Below are positions 23,867-31,868 of a DNA stretch of 45,920 nt, piece by piece (positions within the stretch are counted from its first letter, which is position 1; each line of letters starts with the position of its first letter). The position numbers were made by a program, and so were the translations under genes. The notes under the pieces are model-generated. The model did no database searches, was not told the origin of the DNA, and saw only the letters and a list, made by a program, of their open reading frames with translations. This DNA comes from a bacterium (GTDB taxonomy: Bacteria; Bacteroidota; Bacteroidia; Bacteroidales; Bacteroidaceae), in assembly GCA_004559785.1 (NCBI GenBank), contig SFXD01000004.1, forward strand, positions 1 to 45,920. Direction: 5' to 3'.

Positions 23867-25102
23867 TCATGATGTCTTCACCTTGCTCATTCCCACGAGG
23901 CGGTCGTAGCGCGCGCCCTGCCCCCTGTAGTATACGAGCACCATATACTCGTTCTCCGTCTCGAAGAAGTCGCCCATCGTCCGCGCCGTGCTGCTGTCCT
24001 CTTGCACGTACTGGTAGCTGTAGTAGCCCTGTTTCAGCAGGATGGCTGCATGGTAGCATCCATGCTGCTCGTCGTACTCCATGCGGCAGTCGGGGTTGAA
24101 CGCCTCGCCCGTCCATTGGCCGCAGACATACACGTCGCCACCCTGCAGCCTGGGCGACTCAAGGAAGAAGTGCACTATGACGTACTCTGCCGTAGTGGCA
24201 TCGTCCATGTCGTCGGCACTCCTGAGCACGTACACCCCATCCTGGTCCTCGGCGTACGAGTAGTTGGAGGCAGGGCGGTCGGCAAACAGCGTGGCATGGT
24301 AATAGGGGTCGACCCACTCCATCTTGTCCACGCCCGTCGAGGTGCGGTGGACGTCGAGAATCTCGAATCGGTGGAATTCGCTGCCGGCCTTGAAGATGAG
24401 GCTTCGGTTGTGGGTGAACTCAATGCCCTTGCCGCTGCGTATGTTGGGGACGAGGTCCTCGACGCGGTTGTCCTGCCTGCGGTTCTGCACGACTATCGTC
24501 TTCAGTTCCTGCATGGGGTCTACTACGTTGAGGGTGCCGAAGCCCACGGAAAGGGACAGCTGCTGGTGCTTGCCGTTGAAGTCTACGTCCGTGTTGCTGC
24601 TTGCCTCGATGCGTATGGGTACGGTGTTCTCGTACACGCAGAACTGGGCTTCCAGGACGGGCGTGTCCTCCGAGGGGTCGTCGTCTTCCTCGAAGATCTG
24701 CACCTTGTAGTTGCCGCTGAGCAGGACCCTGGTCTCCTTGTTGGGCAGGGCAAGGCTGTAGTGGGTATAAATCTGTGTCGTGTTGAAGCTCTTCTCGCAG
24801 TCTTCCACGACCTGGTCGTTGAGCCCGGCCAGGAAATCCGACTCGAAGATGCCGTCGGACGTCTCCCAGTCCTGGTTGCAGTGCATGATGTGGTATTTGT
24901 ACCTGTGGTAGTCGTGGCTCATCTCGTCCCATTCGATGCACACACCCTGCCTCTTGCCCAGCGAGACGAAGGGCGGCAGGGTAGGGTCACCGTCCACGAT
25001 GACCGTCAGCGTACGTATGGACGGAGCCATTATCCTCTGCACCTGTGCAGAGACCAGTGCCGCGTTGAGCAGCAGGAGGAATAGGGTGGCTAAGGCTCTC
25101 AT
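23867..25102 (-). CDS. DUF5103 / type IX secretion plug-like secreted protein
   Basis: A 411-residue protein with a signal peptide (MRALATLFLLLLNAALVSA). The body is beta-rich with CIEWDEMSHDYHRYKYHIMHCNQDW, YTHYSLALPNKETRVLLSGNYKV and FEILDVHRTSTGVDKMEWV, the pattern of DUF5103, a Bacteroidetes family also called the T9SS plug protein. In type IX secretion the plug closes the outer-membrane translocon channel; many species keep this gene without other T9SS genes nearby, as here. The ATG at 25102 overlaps the TRIC stop by 4 bp (ATGA); the long frame upstream of it is a shadow of the TRIC gene. Confidence 0.8.
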   Translation of the reverse strand: MRALATLFLLLLNAALVSAQVQRIMAPSIRTLTVIVDGDPTLPPFVSLGKRQGVCIEWDEMSHDYHRYKYHIMHCNQDWETSDGIFESDFLAGLNDQVVEDCEKSFNTTQIYTHYSLALPNKETRVLLSGNYKVQIFEEDDDPSEDTPVLEAQFCVYENTVPIRIEASSNTDVDFNGKHQQLSLSVGFGTLNVVDPMQELKTIVVQNRRQDNRVEDLVPNIRSGKGIEFTHNRSLIFKAGSEFHRFEILDVHRTSTGVDKMEWVDPYYHATLFADRPASNYSYAEDQDGVYVLRSADDMDDATTAEYVIVHFFLESPRLQGGDVYVCGQWTGEAFNPDCRMEYDEQHGCYHAAILLKQGYYSYQYVQEDSSTARTMGDFFETENEYMVLVYYRGQGARYDRLVGMSKVKTS

Positions 25103-25767
25103 TTCTCCTCCTCCCCCTGCAATATGGGCAAGTGCCATTTGTACTTCACGGCAAGGATGCGCATCACCATTACGGTGAAGATGCTGAGCAGGGCGTTCAC
25201 CTCGGGCGACATGCCAGCCATGTTGCATAGCATGTAGACTATGCCTCCGGCAACACAGGCAAGGGCATAAATCTCCTTGCGGAAGATGAGGGGCACCTCG
25301 TTGATGAATACGTCGCGGATGACTCCCCCGGCAGCTCCGGTGATAGACCCCATGGTGATGGCCGTCCAGTAGGGGAATCCCATGTTGAGTGTCTTCTCGA
25401 TGCCGATAACGTTGAAGAGGGCAAGGCCTATGGTGTCGAAGATAAACCAGGTGTTGCTCTGCCTGATGAGGTATTTGCCGAATGCCATTACCCACACTAC
25501 CGCCAGGGCGCAGCAGATGAAATATATGCCGTTGGTCATCCAGAAGGGGTTGACGCCCAGCATGAAGTCCCTGAGCGTACCGCCGCCAATGGCTGTCGCC
25601 ATCCCTACTATCCATGCCCCGAATATGTCGAAGTGCTTGGCGGAGGCCAGGCGTATGCCTGACAGGGCAAAGGCAAACGTCCCGACGAACTCTATTACGA
25701 CAAACGAGACGGGCAGTCGCAGCGTGGCTCCCATCTCCTGCAGCAAGCTTATCAGCCAGTCGGACAT
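25099..25767 (-). CDS. TRIC-type cation channel (UPF0126 family)
   Basis: A 222-residue inner-membrane protein with seven hydrophobic segments built from two repeats. Each repeat contains a Gly-rich kinked helix, GGGTLRDFMLG near residue 60 and GAAGGVIRDVFI near residue 145, the ion-path motif of prokaryotic TRIC channels (YicG/YadS type). These homotrimers conduct monovalent cations. The start follows the pqqD-like stop by 17 bp and its end overlaps the DUF5103 start by 4 bp, so it is co-transcribed with both. Confidence 0.9.
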   Translation of the reverse strand: MSDWLISLLQEMGATLRLPVSFVVIEFVGTFAFALSGIRLASAKHFDIFGAWIVGMATAIGGGTLRDFMLGVNPFWMTNGIYFICCALAVVWVMAFGKYLIRQSNTWFIFDTIGLALFNVIGIEKTLNMGFPYWTAITMGSITGAAGGVIRDVFINEVPLIFRKEIYALACVAGGIVYMLCNMAGMSPEVNALLSIFTVMVMRILAVKYKWHLPILQGEEEK

Positions 25768-25784
25768 GTCTGTGGTGGAATGTG

Positions 25785-26054
25785 CTACCTTGTAATCAGT
25801 CCGATTTTATCCCATTCGTCAAGCATGGCGGATATGTCCTTGTGTGCCGTCTGCTCGTCCACGTCGTATTCCTTGCGTAGCAGGCCTACGAGCGATGCGA
25901 CGTCGAAGTCGTTGTCGCCAATGCCCTTCCACAGGTAGGCGGCAGTCTCGTTGAGGCTGATGACCTTGCAGAAGTCGATGTTCTGCTCGCCGTATGAGAT
26001 TACGATGTTCTCTCCGCATACGTTCCTTAGTTCAAAACCGTTCTTAATCCTCAT
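25785..26054 (-). CDS. PqqD-like (RRE-type) protein
   Basis: An 89-residue protein with the PqqD fold: an N-terminal beta sheet with a conserved Asn/Glu turn (VISLNETAAYLWKGI), then helices with VASLVGLLRKEYDVDEQTAHKDISAMLDEWDKIGLI. In RiPP pathways PqqD domains bind the leader of the precursor peptide and hand it to the modifying enzyme. Here it follows an S24/S26-type peptidase and an HPr-kinase-like gene on the same strand, a set also met in lasso-peptide-like clusters, but no precursor, lasso cyclase or radical-SAM enzyme is seen. A 73-bp A/T-rich gap separates it from the peptidase gene. Confidence 0.85.
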   Translation of the reverse strand: MRIKNGFELRNVCGENIVISYGEQNIDFCKVISLNETAAYLWKGIGDNDFDVASLVGLLRKEYDVDEQTAHKDISAMLDEWDKIGLITR

Positions 26055-26127
26055 GGCTCAAAATATGTTTTAATGTATATGATATAATAAAATGTGTGGT
26101 GGCGTTTGAAAATGTGTGATGGCTCTG

Positions 26128-26664
26128 TCAGATGACTGCCCTGTAGGCAAAGAGCAGGACTCTCCTGACGGGGCGCAGCCTCCTCCACAGCCTGATGCTT
26201 CGTCGCAGGCTTGGGTCTGAGGCGAGGATAGTCCTGCCCGGGCGTATGTACTCCACTACCACGCCGCAGATGTCGCCTCTCGTGCAATGCTCCACGCCCT
26301 TGACGTTGCCGTCGCCCTGCAGGGTGACACGGTCTCCCTGCATGTCGATGATTCTGTGCAGCACGTAATGCCCAGGGGCTATCTGTGCTAAGACGGCATC
26401 GCCAATGTGGTATTCGTCTTGTGCCGTCAACTTCACGCGGTCGCGTTCGTGCTCTATGAATGGGCGCATGCTATATCCCCTGACCCAGATGGTGGCGGTC
26501 AGTCCCTTGGCAAGGCTCTCGGACACCAGTGGCAGGAAGTGCTCGTTGGGCAATTCCTTCCTGTTGGCGCGTTCAGGCGTGCCGTTGTGCCTGCGATAGA
26601 TTATGCTCAGGGGCAGGAGCAGGAAGCGAAGGACCGAGGAAAAGGCTTTCTTGAGCGTTCTCAT
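26128..26664 (-). CDS. S24/S26-family (signal-peptidase-like) protein
   Basis: A 178-residue protein with a short N-terminal hydrophobic/basic stretch (FSSVLRFLLLPLSIIYRR), then the peptidase core. The nucleophile candidate is Ser65 in VRGYSMRPFI and the general base is probably His103 in YVLHRII, a Ser-His arrangement as in SipW/ER-type signal peptidases rather than the Ser-Lys dyad. The third stretch, LQGDGN, is the usual GD motif. No C-terminal membrane anchor is obvious. Start and stop sites interlock with the HPr-kinase-like gene (4-bp ATGA overlap), so these two are translationally coupled. It could cut the leader of a peptide handled by the PqqD-like protein; that is inference from neighbourhood. 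Confidence 0.85.
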   Translation of the reverse strand: MRTLKKAFSSVLRFLLLPLSIIYRRHNGTPERANRKELPNEHFLPLVSESLAKGLTATIWVRGYSMRPFIEHERDRVKLTAQDEYHIGDAVLAQIAPGHYVLHRIIDMQGDRVTLQGDGNVKGVEHCTRGDICGVVVEYIRPGRTILASDPSLRRSIRLWRRLRPVRRVLLFAYRAVI

Positions 26665-27560
26665 CCCTTGCTTCCCGTTAGAGTGTCATGGCAGAGGTGT
26701 GCCGCCTCCGCGTTGGGCAGGCACCCCAGTTCGAATATGTCGCACTTCTCTATCAATCCCGAGATGCTGTCGCACGTGGCACCGTATATCCGCCTGTCCC
26801 ACTTCATGCTGCTCATGGCTGGCAGGAGGTGGCTGAGCGATTCCAGGGGTGACAGCCTGCGGATGCTGTTGTAGGGCTGCTGCTTGATGCGTACGATGCC
26901 TCCTATCGGGGCTTGTATGTTGCGGTAGCATGGTGTCTTGCCGCTCCACGGGCTGCCGTATACGATGGGGCTTCCGTCTACGATGCGTACCACGGGGTTG
27001 TCGTCGTTCATGAGGTCGCACCCCGGTATGTTGTCGTACCAAAGCCTGGTGTGTGTGCTTTTCCCCGTACCGCTCGGTGCCGTCATGAGGTAGCCCTTGC
27101 CGTCGCACCTGATTACCGAGGCGTGCATCAGCAGGGTTTGCTTGTCGGCCGACGAGAAGGCGTATGCCATCATCACCGCATTGTTCAGTCCATAGTTCAG
27201 CTGTGTGTACTCCGTGCCGTACAACGCCACGTGGCAGGTGCCGAAATCCTGGCTCGCCTCCATGCGGCAGCACAGGTGTCCGCTGGCATCGGATATGCAG
27301 AAGAGGTAGCCTCCCTCGTCCGTGCGGTACACTCCGTGGTTGCATCCCCCGCAGTCGAATTGCCCTATCTCGTGGCATTCGCCCTCGCCGACGGTGGCGC
27401 CGACGATGGAGAGCTCAAACAACAGGTCTGCCCCTGCAGTGTCCTCCGTTTGGAATTTCTTCAGGGATGGCAGGATGGACTCGTCTGCCGTAGTGCCGTC
27501 GTAGCCAATCCTGAACGTATGTCCGGCTACGTTGTAGGTGATTCTATGGGGAGCCTTCAT
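26661..27560 (-). CDS. HPr-kinase-like P-loop protein
   Basis: A 299-residue protein. The N-terminal 150 residues are a beta-rich domain without a clear motif, apart from a Cys/His cluster (CGGCNHG). The C-terminal half has the P-loop TAPSGTGKSTHTRLW (about 160-174), the acidic stretch MNDDNPVVR, and SPWSGKTPCYRN, as in the HPr kinase C-terminal (HprK/PEPCK-type) fold. Genes of this type in RiPP clusters phosphorylate the precursor; in Firmicutes HprK phosphorylates HPr. Because no PTS genes are nearby and it is coupled at both ends (4-bp overlaps) to a secreted protein and an S26 peptidase, a peptide or protein kinase role outside PTS is more likely. Confidence 0.85.
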   Translation of the reverse strand: MKAPHRITYNVAGHTFRIGYDGTTADESILPSLKKFQTEDTAGADLLFELSIVGATVGEGECHEIGQFDCGGCNHGVYRTDEGGYLFCISDASGHLCCRMEASQDFGTCHVALYGTEYTQLNYGLNNAVMMAYAFSSADKQTLLMHASVIRCDGKGYLMTAPSGTGKSTHTRLWYDNIPGCDLMNDDNPVVRIVDGSPIVYGSPWSGKTPCYRNIQAPIGGIVRIKQQPYNSIRRLSPLESLSHLLPAMSSMKWDRRIYGATCDSISGLIEKCDIFELGCLPNAEAAHLCHDTLTGSKG

Positions 27561-28051
27561 TTCCTGTTCCTCTTTTTCTTTCCCTTGGACTTCTTCTGCT
27601 CGGTCGTTTCCTCCGCCTCTTCGTCTGTCGAGACTATCTCAGGCTCTATCCATTTCTCCGTGTGGAAACGGTAGTCGGCATCCTTGATACGCAGGGAATT
27701 GCCCTTCTGGATTCTGTTGCGTATCTCGATGGCTTTCTTGTCGAGACGGCTCTTCTTGGTGTCGTACAGTACGGCTGTCAGGGCGTTCTCGCTCCCGAAG
27801 GTCTCGGCGATGTATTGCTGCAATTGTAGGGAATAGAGGTTGCGGTCTTGCAGGAACTTCGTCTTCTTGTCTATGGTTACGGTGTCCAGCAAATGTACCG
27901 GCGTGATGTAGGCCACAGAGTCCTTGAAGGATGCCGCATAGCCCAGCATGTACATCGGAACCTCCTTCACTTCTGCCATGGAAGTTGCAGGTATGGCAAC
28001 CAGCATGGCGATGGCGCATATTGCCATGCGGAATGTCCTGTCGTATCTCAT
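27557..28051 (-). CDS. Small secreted protein, conserved hypothetical
   Basis: A 164-residue protein with a signal peptide (MRYDRTFRMAICAIAMLVAIPATSMA). The mature part is mixed alpha/beta with YMLGYAASFKDSVAYITPVHLLDTVTIDKKTKFL and LYSLQLQQYIAETFGSENALTAVLYDTKKSRL. The tail is highly charged: an acidic stretch (STDEEAEE) then a Lys/Arg-rich end (KKSKGKKKRNRK). I know similar proteins only as Bacteroidetes hypotheticals. It is the first gene of the operon, behind a canonical promoter, and overlaps the kinase-like gene by 4 bp. Its place at the head of the cassette makes it a candidate substrate or chaperone partner, without direct evidence. Confidence 0.75.
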   Translation of the reverse strand: MRYDRTFRMAICAIAMLVAIPATSMAEVKEVPMYMLGYAASFKDSVAYITPVHLLDTVTIDKKTKFLQDRNLYSLQLQQYIAETFGSENALTAVLYDTKKSRLDKKAIEIRNRIQKGNSLRIKDADYRFHTEKWIEPEIVSTDEEAEETTEQKKSKGKKKRNRK

Positions 28052-28093
28052 TGCTTATGTCGTTTCGTTGTGCTAAAGGGTCATTTTGGTGCG

Positions 28094-28124
28094 CAAATAT
28101 ACGAAGTTTCCCCGAAACAGGCAA
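28094..28124 (-). promoter_or_regulatory. Promoter of the secreted-protein/kinase/peptidase/PqqD operon
   Basis: On the minus strand TTG (28122-28124) is followed after 20 bp by TATATTTG (28094-28101). The ATG at 28051 is about 36 nt after the predicted start of transcription. The inverted repeat at 28106-28137 covers the -33 element and most of the spacer. Confidence 0.75.
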
Positions 28125-28137
28125 GTTTCGGGGAAAC
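28106..28137 (-). promoter_or_regulatory. Perfect 13-bp inverted repeat across a promoter (degP terminator and/or operator)
   Basis: GTTTCCCCGAAAC (28106-28118) and GTTTCGGGGAAAC (28125-28137) flank the 6-bp loop AGGCAA. It begins 25 bp after the degP stop, as a terminator would, but lacks a T-tract. The next operon's -33 TTG sits in the loop. It could terminate degP transcripts, act as an operator, or both. Confidence 0.75.
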
Positions 28138-28162
28138 AAAAGAAGTGTTGGGCTGATATTTC

Positions 28163-29632
28163 TTATTCGTTGAGGTCCACCACGTAGCTGACCTTGCGTC
28201 CGCTTGGCGTGAGAGCCTTGATCCACAGCGTGCGGTCTGTGCTCTGGTTGGCAGCCTTCACGCTCTCCTCCCATTCTTCCACGGTGCTCAGCTTCTGGTC
28301 GTTGACTTGCAGGAATATGGTGCCCTTGGTCACTCCCAGGCTCTTCAGCTTGCCGTTCCTTATGGCGTTCACGGTCAGTCCGTAAGGGATGTTCATCACT
28401 TTCTTCTCTTCGTCGGTGCAGGGGCGCATCTGTACTCCGAGCTGGTCGAGGTCAACCTCCTCCATCACCTTCGTGTTGCCCTGCGTGTTCCTCAGCGTAA
28501 CGTCCACCTTGCGCTCCTTCTTGTTGCGCATGTATGTCATGGATACCTTGTCGCCTGGACGGTGCTGTGCGATAATCTCCTGCAGCTCCGACATCTTGGT
28601 GACTTTCTTCCCGTCGAATTCGGTGATGACGTCGCCTTTCTCCAATCCCGCGTCTTCAGCGGCGCTGGCATCAGAGATCTTGTCGATGTAGATGCCCGAT
28701 ACGGTGCCAAGGTCTATCTCGTTGTCCTTTGCCTTTTCGCTGTCGATGTATGTCGTGGCATCTATGCCCTGCACTCCGAGTACGGCACGCTGTACGGTGC
28801 CATATACCTTGAGGTCGGCCACCACCTTGTTCATTATGCTGGTAGGTATGGCAAACCCATAGCCGCTGTAGCTGCCTGTCTGGCTGTAGAGCATGGCGTT
28901 GATGCCTACGAGCTCGCCCCTCTCGTTCACCAGTGCGCCTCCGCTGTTGCCTGAGTTGATGGCTGCGTCCGTCTGGATGAAGCTCTCGATGCCGTTGGCC
29001 CCGAGCGAGCGTGCCTTGGCAGAGACGATGCCAGCCGTGACGGTACTCGTCAGGTTGAAGGGGTTGCCCACTGCCAGCACCCATTGTCCGAGCTTCAGGT
29101 CGTCGCTGTTGCCTATGGGTATGGCAGGCAGGTCCTTGGCGTCAATCTTGATAAGGGCGAGGTCGGTGTTCTCGTCGCATCCGATGATGCGCCCCTTGAA
29201 CTCGCGGTTGTCGTTCAGCTTAACCTCTATCGCATCTGCATCACCTACGACGTGGTTGTTGGTGACGATGTACCCGTCGGTGCTGATGATGACGCCGCTG
29301 CCTGCCGCATGCTTGTCCGGGGTCTTGAACTCGCGCTGCTGTTCCCTGCCTCCGTAGCCGAAGAAGTCGCCGAAGAAGTCGCTGAACGGATCCCTCACGT
29401 TTACGCGCTGGGTCTTGCCATTCTGGGTGACCTTGATGTATACTACCGAGCCAACGGCCGATTCGGCTGCACCTGTCAAGTCTACGAGACCTCCAGCCTG
29501 GACCGGAGCCCTGCCGGGAATGCTCAGGGGCTCGGGTTGAGGTTGGGTCTTGCTTATCACTGCACCTGTCATTGCACTGCTGCCACATATCAGGGCAGCG
29601 ATTCCAATCCAATTTTTAGTTGTCTGTTTCAT
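28163..29632 (-). CDS. degP: Periplasmic Do/HtrA-family serine protease
   Basis: Protein-quality-control protease and chaperone of the periplasm. The 489 residues begin with a hydrophobic N-terminus that is a signal peptide or anchor. The trypsin-like domain has His in TNNHVVGDAD, Asp in NTDLALIKID and the nucleophile Ser in AINSGNSGGALVN. Two PDZ domains follow: the first with GVQGIDATTYI and LEKGDVITEFDGKKV, the second with FLQVNDQKLSTVEEWEE. A Gly-rich DFFGDFFGYGGREQQREF loop (LA loop) is typical of the Do family. The start at 29632 lies 58 bp after a -7 element. An inverted repeat follows the stop. Confidence 0.93.
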   Translation of the reverse strand: MKQTTKNWIGIAALICGSSAMTGAVISKTQPQPEPLSIPGRAPVQAGGLVDLTGAAESAVGSVVYIKVTQNGKTQRVNVRDPFSDFFGDFFGYGGREQQREFKTPDKHAAGSGVIISTDGYIVTNNHVVGDADAIEVKLNDNREFKGRIIGCDENTDLALIKIDAKDLPAIPIGNSDDLKLGQWVLAVGNPFNLTSTVTAGIVSAKARSLGANGIESFIQTDAAINSGNSGGALVNERGELVGINAMLYSQTGSYSGYGFAIPTSIMNKVVADLKVYGTVQRAVLGVQGIDATTYIDSEKAKDNEIDLGTVSGIYIDKISDASAAEDAGLEKGDVITEFDGKKVTKMSELQEIIAQHRPGDKVSMTYMRNKKERKVDVTLRNTQGNTKVMEEVDLDQLGVQMRPCTDEEKKVMNIPYGLTVNAIRNGKLKSLGVTKGTIFLQVNDQKLSTVEEWEESVKAANQSTDRTLWIKALTPSGRKVSYVVDLNE

Positions 29633-29689
29633 AACTATATCATTTATTCCTTTAACATTCGAAACACTTTGTTCGTTCGGTTTTGCGGT

Positions 29690-29698
29690 GCAAAGATA
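29690..29698 (-). promoter_or_regulatory. -7 element of degP
   Basis: TATCTTTGC on the minus strand followed by ACC, 58 bp before the degP ATG. No TTTG is found at the usual -33 spacing. I see no extracytoplasmic-stress sigma site. Confidence 0.65.
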
Positions 29699-29833
29699 TA
29701 TCGTTTTCCCTTAATTTGATTCGTTTGAGTTCCCTTTTTGCTAATATTTAACACTGCATTTATTGCCATTAACTCTCGTTAAGGGCGAATGCGGAAATAT
29801 AGCAGGTTTGCATGCACTTTTATGTAAAAAGAG

Positions 29834-29864
29834 TTGCACTGAATTTGATATTTTCGTACCTTTG
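29834..29864 (+). promoter_or_regulatory. Promoter of the RNase P RNA gene
   Basis: TTG (29834-29836), 20-bp spacer, TACCTTTG (29857-29864); the RNA 5' end follows within about 7-10 bp, as expected for a -7 element. Confidence 0.8.
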
Positions 29865-29870
29865 CCAAAA

Positions 29871-30258
29871 GATAAGGCAGGAGCTTGGTCTGCCGCTGGT
29901 CGTGGACATGCTTCACGACGGGAGGAAAGTCCGGGCAACGCAGGACATCCCGCTTCCTAACGGAAAGAGACTCGCGAGGGTCTGTAGATGCAGAAGAAAA
30001 CAACCGCCGCCCTTGGCGGTAAGGGTGAGAAGGTGGGGTAAGGGCCCACCAGGCCAATGGCGACATTGGTGCTGTGCATCCCGGGAGTTGAAAGTTCATG
30101 TAAACCAGCGCACACAGAGAGAGGGCTGTCCGTCCGAGCTGGAGGGTAGAACGATAGAGGTCGCCGGTGACGGTGGCAGTAGATAAATGGCAGACAGCGA
30201 TACATCCGAAAGGGTGGCATCGTATACAGAACCCGGCTTACAGAGCACCTGCCTTATT
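29871..30258 (+). ncRNA. rnpB: RNase P RNA (type A)
   Basis: Catalytic RNA of RNase P, which removes tRNA 5' leaders. The ends pair as helix P1 (AAGGCAGG near 29874 with CCTGCCTT at 30248-30255). Universal parts are visible: GAGGAAAGTCCGGGC (about 29920-29935), the later AGATAAATGGC (about 30181) and ACAGAACCCGGCTTA (about 30228-30242). A promoter lies just upstream. Ends are set to within a few bases. An open reading frame across this region is not a gene. Confidence 0.96.
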
Positions 30259-30290
30259 TCTTAATGGACTAACAAACTTGTGGCAATCAA

Positions 30291-31574
30291 ATGTTTGGGC
30301 TACGTAAGGCAGAATATATTTGGATGATAGACGAGAGCGGCCTTTCTCCGTGGAGGAAGGTTTGGCTTGGTCTGCTCAAGCGTTTGTCCATCATGGTGGA
30401 ATGTGTTTCCAAGCAGTATGTCTTGAGTTATGCGTCTGCCCTGACCTACAACACGTTGCTCGCAGCCGTCCCCGTATTGGCGATAGTATTTGCCGTGGCT
30501 CGCGGCTTTGGCTTTGACGAATTCGTAGAGCTGAGGTTGCGCGAATCGCTGGATCAGAGCCCTGAACTGGCGGATATCGTACTGGGCTTCGTGGATTCGT
30601 ACCTACAGCATACGCGTGGAGGAGTCTTCATCGGCGTAGGCTTGGTGTTCCTGCTCTACTCGCTGGTAACGTTGACTTCCAACATCGAGATGGCGTTCAA
30701 TGCTATATGGCATGTGGGCAACTCCCGCAACATTTACCGTCGCATAGCCGACTACCTTAGTGTGTTCCTGCTCCTGCCATTTGCCATCATCATCCTGAGT
30801 GGCTTCAACATCTTCCTGATATCGTTCCGCAGCATACTGCCCGACTATCAGTTCGTAAGCAATACCGTTGAACACATTGTGCAGTTCTTGCCTTTGGGGG
30901 TAGCCTGTGTGGCATTCATATTGCTATACAAGTTCATGCCCAACACAAGGGTGCAGTTTCGCCATACCGTGTGGCCGGGGGTAACGGCGGGGGTGCTCTT
31001 CATGGGCGTGGAATACCTTTACATCCACTATCAGATTAAGATCAGCAGCTACAATGCCATCTACGGCTCGTTTGCTGCCTTGCCGCTTTTCATGATATGG
31101 CTGCAACTGTCCTGGAGTATATGCCTCTTGGGCGGATTGCTCTGCTATGCCAACCAGAATGTGGAGTACTATGCCGTGGAGCGTGCCAGCTACGATCTGA
31201 GCCGGCGCCAGAGAGATACGCTCATCCTGCTTCTTGTCAGTAGGATATGCAAGCATTTCGTGTCAGGGCTCACCCCCTATACCGAACGCACTTTGGCAAA
31301 GGAGGTGCGCTTGCCCGAGACTGTCGTGAGGATGTTGCTTTCCGACCTGGTTGGCATGGGCATAATAGCAGAGACTCGCCTTGAGTGTGACGAATACATG
31401 CACTACCTTCCGGCCATGGACGTAAACCGCATCACGGTACAGTCCGTGGTGAGGATGCTGGACAAGTATGGCTCGGAGTCCCTGCGTGGGACATGGCACA
31501 CAGACGTGCCCGAACTCGAAACGATACGATGCCTCAGGTATGACGGCAGGGATGCACTGCTGAAGGATATTTAG
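30291..31574 (+). CDS. YihY/virulence-factor-BrkB-family membrane protein
   Basis: A 427-residue inner-membrane protein. About six transmembrane segments fill residues 35-300, with family stretches YASALTYNTLLAAVPVLAIVF, FGFDEFVE, LVTLTSNIEMAFNAIWHV, YKFMPNTRVQFRHTVWPGVTAG and YGSFAALPLFMIWLQLSW. The last 120 residues are soluble and read like a winged-helix domain (EVRLPETVVRMLLSDLVGMGIIAETR), an extension found in Bacteroidetes members. The family was once called RNase BN, but it is now seen as a membrane protein of unclear, possibly transport, function. It starts 32 bp after the RNase P RNA, with no separate promoter visible. Confidence 0.88.
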   Translation: MFGLRKAEYIWMIDESGLSPWRKVWLGLLKRLSIMVECVSKQYVLSYASALTYNTLLAAVPVLAIVFAVARGFGFDEFVELRLRESLDQSPELADIVLGFVDSYLQHTRGGVFIGVGLVFLLYSLVTLTSNIEMAFNAIWHVGNSRNIYRRIADYLSVFLLLPFAIIILSGFNIFLISFRSILPDYQFVSNTVEHIVQFLPLGVACVAFILLYKFMPNTRVQFRHTVWPGVTAGVLFMGVEYLYIHYQIKISSYNAIYGSFAALPLFMIWLQLSWSICLLGGLLCYANQNVEYYAVERASYDLSRRQRDTLILLLVSRICKHFVSGLTPYTERTLAKEVRLPETVVRMLLSDLVGMGIIAETRLECDEYMHYLPAMDVNRITVQSVVRMLDKYGSESLRGTWHTDVPELETIRCLRYDGRDALLKDI

Positions 31575-31663
31575 CCCATGCCTACCTTTCTCACGCAAAA
31601 TTGGGATGTATGAGCCGGAGGCTGGTAGGAGGCGGTTGATTTGGATTTGACTAATATAATATA

Positions 31664-31816
31664 ATGTATATGGAAACAATATATATAGTGATGATATGCT
31701 GGCTGTCGATAGTAGCCATAGTATATGTAGCCTTGTGGTTCGACACGATTTACTATCGTCACAACCTGCCACAGGTGTATCGCAAGATTCTCGACATCTT
31801 CACCGAGGAGGAATGA
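31664..31816 (+). CDS. Small membrane protein, 50 aa
   Basis: The ATG at 31664 (or an in-frame ATG at 31670) opens a 50-codon frame ending at 31816. The product has one transmembrane helix (about residues 5-27, ETIYIVMICWLSIVAIVYVALWF) followed by a charged tail FDTIYYRHNLPQVYRKILDIFTEEE. The leader is A/T-rich (ATATAATATA), like other genes here. It fits the spacing between the YihY-family gene (89 bp upstream) and the GH71/99-like gene (52 bp downstream). Function unknown; coding status rests on the clean TM-plus-tail pattern. Confidence 0.6.
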   Translation: MYMETIYIVMICWLSIVAIVYVALWFDTIYYRHNLPQVYRKILDIFTEEE

Positions 31817-31868
31817 AACAAAGGACGAGTAACCGATAGATATTATAAACCTTTTTAACTATCCATTT

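Noticed and set aside
24002..25084. 360-codon plus-strand frame opposite the DUF5103 gene
   Set aside because: Antisense to a gene with a clear signal peptide and family motifs; Val/His-rich shadow composition.
29812..30186. Open frames across 29.8-30.2 kb
   Set aside because: The region is the RNase P RNA gene, with conserved core and paired ends.
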